Part shown: positions 52,627 to 60,784 of the stretch, in pieces
Layout of the letters: each line of letters opens with the position of its first letter
Position numbering within the stretch: the stretch's first letter is position 1
Assembly: GCF_001729485.1 (NCBI RefSeq)
Contig: NZ_CP017157.1
Span: 6,510,001 to 6,574,000 of the forward strand
Source: Streptomyces lydicus
GTDB taxonomy: Bacteria > Actinomycetota > Actinomycetes > Streptomycetales > Streptomycetaceae
Reading direction: 5' to 3'
Length of the DNA stretch: 64,000 nucleotides
Made by a program: the position numbers and the translations under genes
Notes under the pieces: model-generated
Database searches by the model: none
Told to the model about the DNA's origin: nothing
The model's input: the letters and a program-made list of their open reading frames with translations, nothing else

Positions 52627-54384
52627 ATGCCTCGCATCGCGCGCACCCGACCGTCCCGCCACAGACGCCTGTTCGGCGGGCTGCTGGCGGCACTCGCCAC
52701 CGCCGCGGCCACCACGACCGCCACCCTCACCCCGGCTTCGGCCGCTCCGGCGGCTCCGGCCCCGTCGGTCACCGGCGCCACGGCAGCCGATGTCAACGTG
52801 GCCAGGAACGCCGGATACGAGGCGGGGCTGGGCAACTGGACCTGTTCGGCGGGCAGTGGCAGCACCGTGGGCTCGCCCGTGCACGGTGGCGTCGCCGCGC
52901 TGAGGGCCACGCCCACCGCGTCGGACAACGCCACCTGCTCGCAGGTCGTCGCCGTCAAGCCGGGTGCGACGTACCGGCTCAGCGCGTACGTGCAGGGCTC
53001 GTACGTCTACCTGGGCGCGTCGGGTACCGGGACCACCGACGTCTCGACCTGGACTCCGTCCGCCACCGACTGGCAGCAGCTCGCGACCACGTTCACCACC
53101 GGCCCCGCCACCACCTCCGTCACCGTTTACACCCATGGGTGGTACGGGCAACCCGCCTATCTGGCCGACGACTTCAGCGTCCTCGGTCCTGATGGCGGAG
53201 GCGGCACCGACCCCGGTCCCGGGGTACCGGCGGCGCCCGGTGGTCTGACCGCCGGCGCCGTGACGTCGTCGTCGGTCGCCCTGTCCTGGAACCCGGTCGC
53301 CGGCGCCACCGGCTACACGGTCTACCGCGACGGCGCCAAGGACCGCACCGTGAGCGGCACCGCGGCCACCGTCACGGGGCTGTCACCCGCCACCGCCTAC
53401 CGTTTCCAGGTCACCGCCGGCAATGCGTCCGGGGAATCGGCACGTTCGGCGGAGGTGTCCGCGACCACCGCGCCGGCCGGCGGCGGCACCGACCCCGTCG
53501 TCCCCAGGCACGCGGTCACCGGCTACTGGCAGAACTTCAACAACGGTGCCACCGTGCAGAAGATCAGTGACGTTCCGGGCCAGTACGACATCATCGCGGT
53601 CGCCTTCGCCGACGCCACGACCACACCCGGTGCGGTCACCTTCAACCTCGACTCGGCAGGTCTCGGCGGCTACACCGTCGACCAGTTCAAGGCCGACATC
53701 AAGGCCAAGCAGGCGGCCGGCAAGTCGGTGGTCCTCTCCGTCGGCGGCGAGAAGGGCACCGTTTCCGTCAACGACTCCACCTCGGCCGCCAACTTCGCCG
53801 ACAGCGTCTACGCCCTCATGCAGCAGTACGGCTTCAACGGCGTCGACATCGACCTGGAAAACGGGCTCAACCCCACCTATATGACGCAGGCGCTGCGCTC
53901 CCTCTCCCAGAAGGCGGGAGGGAAACTCGTCCTCACCATGGCGCCGCAGACCATCGACATGCAGTCGACGTCGGGTGGCTACTTCCGGACCGCGCTGAAC
54001 GTCAAGGACATCCTCACCGTCGTCAACATGCAGTACTACAACAGCGGTTCCATGCTGGGCTGCGACGGCAAGGTCTACTCGCAGGGGTCGGTCGACTTCC
54101 TCACCGCGCTGGCCTGCATCCAGCTGGAGGGCGGCCTCGATCCCTCACAGGTGGGCCTCGGGCTTCCCGCCTCCACCCGCGGCGCGGGCAGCGGCTATGT
54201 CGCGCCGAGTGTCGTCAACGCCGCCCTGGACTGCCTCACCAAGGGCACCGGCTGCGGCTCCTTCAAGCCCGCGAAGACCTACCCCGGCCTGCGGGGAGCC
54301 ATGACCTGGTCCACCAACTGGGACGCGGCGAGCGGCAATGCCTGGTCGAACGCGGTCGGCCCGCACGTCCACGGGCTGCCGTAG
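52627..54384 (+). CDS. Secreted GH18 chitinase with carbohydrate-binding and FnIII domains
   Basis: A 585-residue secreted enzyme. After a long signal peptide (to about residue 40) comes a beta-sandwich carbohydrate-binding module (about 55-190, NAGYEAGLGNWTCSAGSG). A fibronectin type III domain follows (about 205-290), flanked by GGGTDP linkers, and then a GH18 catalytic domain (about 295-585). The catalytic motif is FNGVDIDLENG near residue 410, with the acid Glu in the DxxDxDxE pattern. It hydrolyses chitin to oligosaccharides. I chose the ATG at 52627 with GGAGA upstream. The upstream DasR-like site places it in the chitin/N-acetylglucosamine regulon. Confidence 0.93.
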   Translation: MPRIARTRPSRHRRLFGGLLAALATAAATTTATLTPASAAPAAPAPSVTGATAADVNVARNAGYEAGLGNWTCSAGSGSTVGSPVHGGVAALRATPTASDNATCSQVVAVKPGATYRLSAYVQGSYVYLGASGTGTTDVSTWTPSATDWQQLATTFTTGPATTSVTVYTHGWYGQPAYLADDFSVLGPDGGGGTDPGPGVPAAPGGLTAGAVTSSSVALSWNPVAGATGYTVYRDGAKDRTVSGTAATVTGLSPATAYRFQVTAGNASGESARSAEVSATTAPAGGGTDPVVPRHAVTGYWQNFNNGATVQKISDVPGQYDIIAVAFADATTTPGAVTFNLDSAGLGGYTVDQFKADIKAKQAAGKSVVLSVGGEKGTVSVNDSTSAANFADSVYALMQQYGFNGVDIDLENGLNPTYMTQALRSLSQKAGGKLVLTMAPQTIDMQSTSGGYFRTALNVKDILTVVNMQYYNSGSMLGCDGKVYSQGSVDFLTALACIQLEGGLDPSQVGLGLPASTRGAGSGYVAPSVVNAALDCLTKGTGCGSFKPAKTYPGLRGAMTWSTNWDAASGNAWSNAVGPHVHGLP

Positions 54385-54430
54385 CCGTACTCGCGGCCGC
54401 GCAACCCGCACCGCACGCTCTTCCCCGGCA

Positions 54431-54465
54431 CGCGCTCGCCGGCGCCCCACGCGTCGGCGAGCGCG
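54431..54465 (+). terminator. Terminator downstream of the chitinase gene
   Basis: Perfect 11-bp arms CGCGCTCGCCG (54431-54441) and CGGCGAGCGCG (54455-54465). Confidence 0.75.
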
Positions 54466-54514
54466 GACAACGGCAGCAGCCCGCCCGGAGGCGCCCGCGG
54501 CTCGCCCGGACCCA

Positions 54515-54536
54515 TCGTCTACAGTCTTGTAGACGA
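54515..54536. promoter_or_regulatory. Perfect inverted repeat upstream of the COG4705-like gene
   Basis: TCGTCTACA and its exact complement TGTAGACGA flank four bases (GTCT). The inner TACA/TGTA core resembles operators of BlaI/MecI/CopY-type winged-helix repressors. No such regulator is encoded in the window. It lies 51 bases before the downstream start. Confidence 0.6.
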
Positions 54537-54587
54537 AAGCCGGGCAGTGGCCACCGCTCACGCGTGGTCGGCTGAACGGCGCCCGAC

Positions 54588-55484
54588 ATGCAGAAGGTTG
54601 CCGACACGGCGCACCGCGCCGGGAGGGCGGACAGGACGATGGCGCAGTCGAGCAGCGAGGCGCTGGCACGGCCGGTGGGCGGGGAGTGGTCGCGCACCCC
54701 CGTGCCCGGAGCCGGACACGCACCGGGCTGGAGCAAGGTACCTCAGGTCACGGCCCTGTTCTGGGGTGTGAAGGTACTGACCACGGGCATGGGCGAGACG
54801 GCCTCGGACTACCTCGCCCGGACGCTCGGGCCGATCCCGGCCGGCGGCCTCGGGCTGGCCGGCCTGGTGGCCCTGCTGGTCCTCCAGTTCCGGTCCACCC
54901 GCTACCGGCCCGTGGTCTACTGGTCCGCCATCGTCATGGTCAGCGTCTTCGGCACCATGGCCGCCGATGTCGTGCACGTCGTGGCCGGCATCCCCTACAC
55001 GGTCTCGGTCATCGCCTTCTCGCTCGGACTGGCCGGGCTGCTGACCGTTTGGTACGCGTCCGAGGGAACGCTGTCCATCCACAGCATCCGCACCCGCCGC
55101 CGCGAGACCTTCTACTGGGCGACGGTGCTCACCACCTTCGCCCTCGGCACCGCGGTCGGCGACCTCACCGCAGGCACCCTGCACTGGGGCTATCTGCCCT
55201 CCGGCCTCCTGTTCACCGCGCTCATCGCGGTGCCCGCACTGTCCGGGCGCTTCCTCTGGCTCAACGCCGTCGCCGCCTTCTGGTGGGCGTACGTGCTGAC
55301 CCGTCCGCTCGGCGCCTCCTTCGCCGACTGGATGGGCGTCTCCACCGCCCGCGGCGGCCTCGGCTGGGGGACGGGTCCGGTCACGCTGGCGCTCATCGTG
55401 CCGATCGTGCTGCTCGTGGGCTACCTGGCGATCAGCCACAAGGACACCCCGTCCGAGTTGCCGGCCACCGGTACCGCCGCCTGA
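54588..55484 (+). CDS. COG4705-like membrane protein
   Basis: A 298-residue membrane protein with seven or eight hydrophobic segments from residue 55 on. It has internally related motifs: KVLTTGMGETASDYL near residue 62, GTAVGDLTAGTL near 190 and GASFADWMG near 245, each with an acidic residue in or near a helix. This fits the COG4705 family of uncharacterised membrane-anchored proteins. A transport role is possible but not shown. The start at 54588 has a weak binding site. An ATG at 54639 (MAQSSSEALARP) with GGAGGG upstream is an alternative. The perfect repeat upstream suggests tight repression. Confidence 0.75.
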   Translation: MQKVADTAHRAGRADRTMAQSSSEALARPVGGEWSRTPVPGAGHAPGWSKVPQVTALFWGVKVLTTGMGETASDYLARTLGPIPAGGLGLAGLVALLVLQFRSTRYRPVVYWSAIVMVSVFGTMAADVVHVVAGIPYTVSVIAFSLGLAGLLTVWYASEGTLSIHSIRTRRRETFYWATVLTTFALGTAVGDLTAGTLHWGYLPSGLLFTALIAVPALSGRFLWLNAVAAFWWAYVLTRPLGASFADWMGVSTARGGLGWGTGPVTLALIVPIVLLVGYLAISHKDTPSELPATGTAA

Positions 55485-55524
55485 CGCGGAGCGGCCGCGG
55501 CCCTGCCGCGTACCGCTGTCGGGC

Positions 55525-56427
55525 TCAGGACCCGGTCAACGCCGGTGCCAGCGCGCGGAGTTGATCGAGGCCCAGGCCGCCGTCGGCGGCGAGCGGCTGG
55601 AGGGCGACGTGGTCGGCGCCCGCGTCGAGGTGCTCCTGCACCCGGCGCCGGACGGCGTCCACGTCGCCCCAGGCCACCAGCGCGTCCACCAGCCGGTCGC
55701 TGCCGCCGCCGGTGAAGTCGTCGTCATCGAAGCCGAACCGGCGCAGATTGCCGACGTAGTTGGGCAGTTCCAGGTAGAACCGCGTGTGGGCGCGGGCCGC
55801 GGCACGGGCCTTCGCCGGGTCGGTCTCCAGTACGACGGCCTGTTCGGGGGCGAGCAGCGGGCCGTCCCCGAGGATCTCGCGGGCGCGGGCCGTGTGCTCC
55901 GTGGGCACGAGGTACGGGTGCGCGCCGGCCGCCCGGTCCCGGGCCAGCTCCAGCATCTTCGGGCCCAGCGCCGCCAGCACCCGGGCCGGCGGGGGTTCGG
56001 CCACCGGGCCCTCGTACGGGGCCGCGTCCATCCCGTCGAGGTAGTCCCGCATCGCGGCGAGCGGCTTGGCGTAGGTGTGGCCGCGCAGGTTGACGATCGG
56101 CGCGTGACTGGCGCCCAGGCCGAGCAGGAAACGGCCGTCGTACGCCTCGGCGAGGGTGTGCGCGGCGCCGTTCGCGGCGGCGGCGTCCCGGCCCCAGATG
56201 TTGGCGATGCCGGTGGCGACGGTGATGCGCCCGGTGGCGGCGAGCAGCAGCGCCGCGTGGCTGAACGCCTCCTTGGTGCCGGGCCCCTCGCCGAACCACA
56301 GCGCGCCGTAGCCGAGTTCCTCGATCTCGGCTGCCACCCGCCGGGCGGTGGCGGCCGGGATCCGGCCGAGCCCGCCGTGCCAGACACCGATCCGGCCGAT
56401 CCGCGACGCAAGAGCCTGCTGCTGCAC
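55525..56427 (-). CDS. LLM-class F420-dependent oxidoreductase
   Basis: A 300-residue luciferase-like TIM-barrel oxidoreductase. It shows EIEELGYGALWFGEGPGTKEAFSHAALLLAATGRITVATGIANIW near residues 35-80, then LGLGASHAPIV, LAALGPKMLELARDRAAGAHPYLVPTEHT near 155-185. These are typical of F420-dependent enzymes of the actinomycete TIGR03620 type. The substrate is unknown. I chose the GTG at 56427 with GGAGGA upstream. Sequence back to 56520 is open but not needed. Confidence 0.87.
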   Translation of the reverse strand: MQQQALASRIGRIGVWHGGLGRIPAATARRVAAEIEELGYGALWFGEGPGTKEAFSHAALLLAATGRITVATGIANIWGRDAAAANGAAHTLAEAYDGRFLLGLGASHAPIVNLRGHTYAKPLAAMRDYLDGMDAAPYEGPVAEPPPARVLAALGPKMLELARDRAAGAHPYLVPTEHTARAREILGDGPLLAPEQAVVLETDPAKARAAARAHTRFYLELPNYVGNLRRFGFDDDDFTGGGSDRLVDALVAWGDVDAVRRRVQEHLDAGADHVALQPLAADGGLGLDQLRALAPALTGS

Positions 56428-56566
56428 CGTTCCTCCACTGGCTGGGGGCGGCCCGCCCGCGCGCGTGCGAGGGGGCCCGCCATCGATCACAGCACGGCGG
56501 GACGTCCCGGCATTCCGCACCGGGCCGAACGGGTGAGCCCGGGGCGGTCGGGGCCCGGACGCCGAA

Positions 56567-56595
56567 CGGCCGCCCTTCCGTGGGAAGGACGGCCG
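56567..56595. terminator. Terminator downstream of gatB
   Basis: CGGCCG plus CCTTCC pair with GGAAGG plus CGGCCG around a short loop, 20 bases after the gatB stop on the minus strand. Confidence 0.82.
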
Positions 56596-56614
56596 CGCGG
56601 CGGAAACCCGGGTG

Positions 56615-58123
56615 TCAGCCCTCGACGCCCAGCTTCTCCAGGATCAGCTCACGGACGCGCGCCGCGTCCGCCTGGCCGCGGGTGGCCTTCATGACCGCAC
56701 CGACCAGCGCGCCGGCCGCGGCCACCTTGCCGCCACGGATCTTGTCGGCGATGGCCGCGTTGGCGGCGATCGCCTCGTCCACGGCCGTGCCCAGCGCGCC
56801 CTCGTCGGAGACGACCTTGAGGCCGCGCTTCTCGACGACGGTGTCCGGGGCGCCCTCGCCGGCCAGCACGCCCTCGATGGTCTGGCGGGCCAGCTTGTCG
56901 TTGAGGGAGCCCTCGGCGACCAGCTGGGCGACCCGCGCGACGTCCTGCGGGGTGATCGAAAGGGCCGCCAGTTCGACGCCGTCCTCGTTGGCACGGCGGG
57001 CCAGCTCGCCCATCCACCACTTACGGGCCGCGGCGGAGTCCGCGCCGGCCTCGACGGTGGCCACGATCAGGTCGACCGCGCCCGCGTTGAGGATCGACTG
57101 CATGTCGTGCTCGCTGATGCCCCACTCCTCGCGGAGCCGGTTGCGGCGGACCCGGGGAAGCTCGGGCAGACCGGCCCGCAGCTCCTCGACCCACTCGCGG
57201 GAGGGAGCCACCGGCACCAGGTCGGGCTCGGGGAAGTAGCGGTAGTCCTCCGCCTCCTCCTTGATCCGGCCGGGCGTCGTGGAGCCGTCCTCCTCGTGGA
57301 AGTGACGGGTCTCCTGGACGATCGTGCCGCCGGAGGAGAGCACCGCGGCGTGCCGCTGGATCTCGAACCGGGCGGCACGCTCGACGGAGCGCAGCGAGTT
57401 GACGTTCTTCGTCTCCGAGCGCGTACCGAACTTCTCGGTGCCCTGGGGGCGCAGCGAGAGGTTGACGTCGCAGCGCATCTGGCCCTGCTCCATCCGGGCC
57501 TCGGAGACGCCGAGCGCCTTGATGAGCTCGCGCAGCTCGGCGACGTACGCCTTGGCGACCTCGGGGGCGCGCTCGCCGGCGCCCTCGATCGGCTTGGTGA
57601 CGATCTCGATGAGCGGGATGCCGGCGCGGTTGTAGTCCAGGAGGGAGTGCCGCGCGCCGTGGATACGGCCGGTGGCGCCGCCGACGTGCGTCGACTTGCC
57701 GGTGTCCTCCTCCATGTGGGCGCGCTCGATGTGCACCCGGAAGACCTCCCCGTCCTCCAGCTGTACGTCGAGGTAGCCGTCGAAGGCGATCGGCTCGTCG
57801 TACTGGGAGGTCTGGAAGTTCTTCGGCATGTCCGGATAGAAGTAGTTCTTCCGGGCGAAGCGGCACCATTCGGCGATGGAGCAGTTCAGCGCCAGGCCGA
57901 TCTTGATCGCGGACTCGACGCCGATCGCGTTGACGACGGGCAGCGAGCCGGGCATGCCCAGGCAGGTGGGGCAGGTCTGCGAGTTGGCGTCCGCGCCGAG
58001 AGCCGTGGAACACCCGCAGAACATCTTGGTCTTGGTGCCGAGCTCGACATGGACCTCCAGGCCCATGACGGGGTCGTAGGCCGCGAGGGCGTCCTCGTAC
58101 GACACCAGGTCAGTGACAGTCAC
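56615..58123 (-). CDS. gatB: Asp-tRNA(Asn)/Glu-tRNA(Gln) amidotransferase subunit B
   Basis: A 502-residue GatB. It binds misacylated Glu-tRNA(Gln) or Asp-tRNA(Asn) and activates the carboxylate with ATP before amidation. The cradle domain has [11 protein letters not shown] near residue 20 and the zinc cysteines in [19 protein letters not shown] near 35-55. Further motifs are [22 protein letters not shown] near 90 and [19 protein letters not shown] near 165. The C-terminal Yqey-like tail covers about 400-502. It is in the gatC-gatA-gatB operon, with a 77-codon gene inserted after gatA. Confidence 0.96.
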   Translation of the reverse strand: MTVTDLVSYEDALAAYDPVMGLEVHVELGTKTKMFCGCSTALGADANSQTCPTCLGMPGSLPVVNAIGVESAIKIGLALNCSIAEWCRFARKNYFYPDMPKNFQTSQYDEPIAFDGYLDVQLEDGEVFRVHIERAHMEEDTGKSTHVGGATGRIHGARHSLLDYNRAGIPLIEIVTKPIEGAGERAPEVAKAYVAELRELIKALGVSEARMEQGQMRCDVNLSLRPQGTEKFGTRSETKNVNSLRSVERAARFEIQRHAAVLSSGGTIVQETRHFHEEDGSTTPGRIKEEAEDYRYFPEPDLVPVAPSREWVEELRAGLPELPRVRRNRLREEWGISEHDMQSILNAGAVDLIVATVEAGADSAAARKWWMGELARRANEDGVELAALSITPQDVARVAQLVAEGSLNDKLARQTIEGVLAGEGAPDTVVEKRGLKVVSDEGALGTAVDEAIAANAAIADKIRGGKVAAAGALVGAVMKATRGQADAARVRELILEKLGVEG

Positions 58124-58139
58124 GGTGAAACAATCCCTC

Positions 58140-58373
58140 TCAGCCCAGCAGGACGTCGTCGTCGCCCAGGCGCTTCAGTTCGCGGTAGAGGATCGCCAGG
58201 CCGGTGACGATCGCCGCGGCCGAAACGGCGGCGTCGATCAGGCGGAGCGTGTCGTTCTCCTTGCGGGCCAGCTTGGCCTGCTTGGCGACGCTGATGGCGC
58301 CGAACGCGGTGCTGCCCATCGACAGGTACAGGCCGGACTTGGACTTCTTGAAGTTCTTGGCCTTCTTGGTCAT
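58140..58373 (-). CDS. Small membrane protein inserted between gatA and gatB
   Basis: A 77-residue protein that begins [18 protein letters not shown], a basic N-terminus, followed by hydrophobic segments at about residues 19-30 and 42-60 ([19 protein letters not shown]). Its start lies five bases after the gatA stop (TGA-CCGCC-ATG) and its stop 16 bases before gatB, so it is translationally coupled to the amidotransferase genes. It has no recognised domain. The tight placement suggests that it is expressed with GatCAB, but a functional link is not shown. Confidence 0.85.
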   Translation of the reverse strand: MTKKAKNFKKSKSGLYLSMGSTAFGAISVAKQAKLARKENDTLRLIDAAVSAAAIVTGLAILYRELKRLGDDDVLLG

Positions 58374-58378
58374 GGCGG

Positions 58379-59872
58379 TCACAGTGCAGGTGCCTCCTCG
58401 AGCAGCGGGTGGCCCCACTTGCCGGTGAACGCGGCCTCGACCGCGGCACCGACCTTGTAGAGCCGGTCGTCGGCCATGGCAGGAGCGATGATCTGCAGAC
58501 CCACCGGCAGCCCGTCCTCAGGGGCCAGGCCGCAGGGCAGCGACATGGCCGCGTTGCCTGCCAGGTTGGTGGGGATCGTGCACAGGTCGGCGAGGTACAT
58601 CGCCATCGGGTCGTCGGCCCGCTCACCGATCGGGAAGGCGGTGGTCGGCGTGGTCGGCGAAACGATCACGTCGACCTGCTCGAACGCCTTCTCGAAGTCG
58701 CGGGTGATCAGCGTCCGCACCTTCTGGGCGGAGCCGTAGTACGCGTCGTAGTAGCCGGACGACAGCGCGTACGTGCCGAGCATGATGCGGCGCTTGACCT
58801 CGGGGCCGAAGCCGGCCTCGCGGGTCAGGGCGGTGACGTCCTCGGCGGACTTCGTCCCGTCGTCGCCGACCCGCAGGCCGTAGCGCATGGCGTCGAAGCG
58901 GGCCAGGTTGGAGGAGCACTCGGACGGCGCGATCAGGTAGTACGCCGCCAGCGCCAGGTCGAAGGACGGGCAGTCCAGCTCGACGATCTCGGCGCCCAGC
59001 TCCTTGAGCAGCTCGACCGACTCGTCGAAGCGCTGGAGGACACCGGCCTGGTAGCCCTCGCCGCGGAACTGCTTGACGACACCGACCCGCATGCCCTCGA
59101 CGCTGCCGTTGCGGGCCGCCTCGACGACCGCCGGGACGGGCGCGTCGATGGAGGTGGAGTCCAGCGGGTCGTGGCCGGCGATCACCTCGTGCAGCAGTGC
59201 CGCGTCCAGGACCGTACGGGCGCAGGGGCCGCCCTGGTCCAGGGAGGACGAGAAGGCGACCATGCCGTAGCGGGAGACGCCGCCGTAGGTGGGCTTGACG
59301 CCGACGGTGCCGGTGACGGCGGCGGGCTGGCGGATGGAGCCGCCGGTGTCCGTGCCGATGGCGAGCGGGGCCTGGAAGGAGGCGAGCGCGGCGGAGGAGC
59401 CGCCGCCGGAGCCGCCGGGGATCTTGGTCAGGTCCCAGGGGTTGCCGGTCGGGCCGTAGGCGCTGTTCTCCGTCGAGGACCCCATGGCGAACTCGTCCAT
59501 GTTGGTCTTGCCGAGGATCACGACGTCGGCGGCCTTGAGCTTCTTGGTGAGCGTGGCGTCGTACGGCGGGAGCCAGCCCTCAAGGATCTTGGAGCCGACG
59601 GTGGTGGGAATCCCCTCCGTCGTGAAGATGTCCTTGAGCGCGAGCGGGACGCCGGCCAGCGGGCCGAGCTTCTCGCCGCGGGCCCGCTTCTCGTCCACGG
59701 CACGGGCCTGGGCGAGCGCGCCCTCGCGGTCGACGTGCAGGAAGGCGTTCACCTTCTCGTCGACGGCCTCGATGCGGGCCAGGTGGGCCTCGGTCACCTC
59801 GACGGCGGTGAGTTCGCCGGAGGCGATCTTCGACGCGATCTCGGCGGCGGTGAGCTTGATCAGGTCTGCCAT
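58379..59872 (-). CDS. gatA: Asp-tRNA(Asn)/Glu-tRNA(Gln) amidotransferase subunit A
   Basis: A 497-residue amidase-signature glutaminase that supplies ammonia to GatB. The catalytic Ser-cisSer-Lys triad is visible: Lys in [12 protein letters not shown] near residue 77, and the two serines in [15 protein letters not shown] near 150. The tunnel motif [13 protein letters not shown] follows near 175. I chose the ATG at 59872, which has GAGGAG eight bases upstream. A GTG at 59881 overlapping the gatC stop (GTGA) is the other option. It is between gatC and the small membrane protein gene. Confidence 0.96.
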   Translation of the reverse strand: MADLIKLTAAEIASKIASGELTAVEVTEAHLARIEAVDEKVNAFLHVDREGALAQARAVDEKRARGEKLGPLAGVPLALKDIFTTEGIPTTVGSKILEGWLPPYDATLTKKLKAADVVILGKTNMDEFAMGSSTENSAYGPTGNPWDLTKIPGGSGGGSSAALASFQAPLAIGTDTGGSIRQPAAVTGTVGVKPTYGGVSRYGMVAFSSSLDQGGPCARTVLDAALLHEVIAGHDPLDSTSIDAPVPAVVEAARNGSVEGMRVGVVKQFRGEGYQAGVLQRFDESVELLKELGAEIVELDCPSFDLALAAYYLIAPSECSSNLARFDAMRYGLRVGDDGTKSAEDVTALTREAGFGPEVKRRIMLGTYALSSGYYDAYYGSAQKVRTLITRDFEKAFEQVDVIVSPTTPTTAFPIGERADDPMAMYLADLCTIPTNLAGNAAMSLPCGLAPEDGLPVGLQIIAPAMADDRLYKVGAAVEAAFTGKWGHPLLEEAPAL

Positions 59873-59877
59873 GTCGG

Positions 59878-60174
59878 TCACTCCTCCCCCAGGATCTGCG
59901 GCACCTTGAAACGCTGCTGCTCCTGGGCCGGGGCGCCGGACAGCGCCTGCTCGGGGGTCAGCGACGGACGGACCTCGTCCGGCCGCATGACGTTGGTCAG
60001 GGGCAGCGGGTGGGAGGTCGGCGGTACGTCTTGGTCGGCGACCTCGGAGACGCGGGCGACCGCGCCGATGATGTCGTCGAGCTGCGTGGCGAAGTGATCG
60101 AGCTCTTCGGCCTTCAGCTCCAGACGTGCCAGCCGGGCGAGGTGAGCGACCTCCTCGCGCGTGATGCCAGGCAT
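59878..60174 (-). CDS. gatC: Asp-tRNA(Asn)/Glu-tRNA(Gln) amidotransferase subunit C
   Basis: A 98-residue GatC that wraps around GatA and stabilises the GatAB complex. It has [22 protein letters not shown] at the N-terminus and the C-terminal [23 protein letters not shown] followed by RFKVPQIL. I chose the ATG at 60174 with AGAGGA upstream. An extension to 60246 would exceed the family length. It is the first gene of the operon, so the promoter lies in 60175-60300. Confidence 0.95.
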   Translation of the reverse strand: MPGITREEVAHLARLARLELKAEELDHFATQLDDIIGAVARVSEVADQDVPPTSHPLPLTNVMRPDEVRPSLTPEQALSGAPAQEQQRFKVPQILGEE

Positions 60175-60298
60175 GCAGCGATCCTCTGGTCTTCTTGGTG
60201 GAGTGTTCTTGCTGGTATTCGGGCCCAATCCTATTGCCAACGCCATGAGGATCGCGCAGCCCTTTCCGCCGGGGGCGCCGGGGTGGGCGGCAGGAAGA

Positions 60299-60784
60299 TC
60301 ACCGGCGGGGCGGCGCGGGACCGTCGCGGGTCTCGTGGGTGTCGGGGGCGTCGTCGCTCACGTCGGCCTCGTACGCCCCTTCCCGACCGTCGGCCCCTTC
60401 CGGATCGCCGGTCCTCTCCGGCTCGCGATGATCATGAGGGCCGCTCGGCTCGCCCTGGCCTTCCCGGTCCGGCCGGACAGGCCGGGGCGGCCGGGGCGGC
60501 CGGTCTTCCCGGTCGCTCCCGACGTTCGGGTTCGCGTCGGACCGGTTCGCGTCGGGCCGGTCCGCGTCGGACCGGTTCGCGTCGGGCCCGTCGCCGGGGT
60601 CGTGGTCGCCGTGGGAGTCGTTGTCGCCGTCGGGGTCGTGGTCGTCGTCGGGGTCGATCGCGCCGTCGGGGTCGTTCTCGCCGTTGGGGTCGTTGTCGTC
60701 GCCGGGGGCGTTTTCGTCGCGTTCGGAGCGGGGACAAGGGACGGCCGGTGGCCGGGTCAGTTCAGGACCTGTCCCGAAGGGCGC
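60299..60784 (-). repeat. Asp/Asn-rich tandem repeat tract, open frame without start codon
   Basis: The 582 bases between gatC and the GGDEF-EAL gene contain two tandem arrays. Positions 60530-60589 hold four 15-base units of GTTCGCGTCGGACCG type. Positions about 60598-60717 hold six units of about 18 bases. In one minus-strand frame, open from 60784 to a TGA at 60301-60299, these read as NDPNGE, NDPDGA, IDPDDD, HDPDGD, NDSHGD and HDPGDG, then RSDAN/RPDAN pentapeptides, resembling Ca-binding Asp repeats. The frame has no ATG, GTG or TTG before the repeats, so I do not call a gene. Confidence 0.6.
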
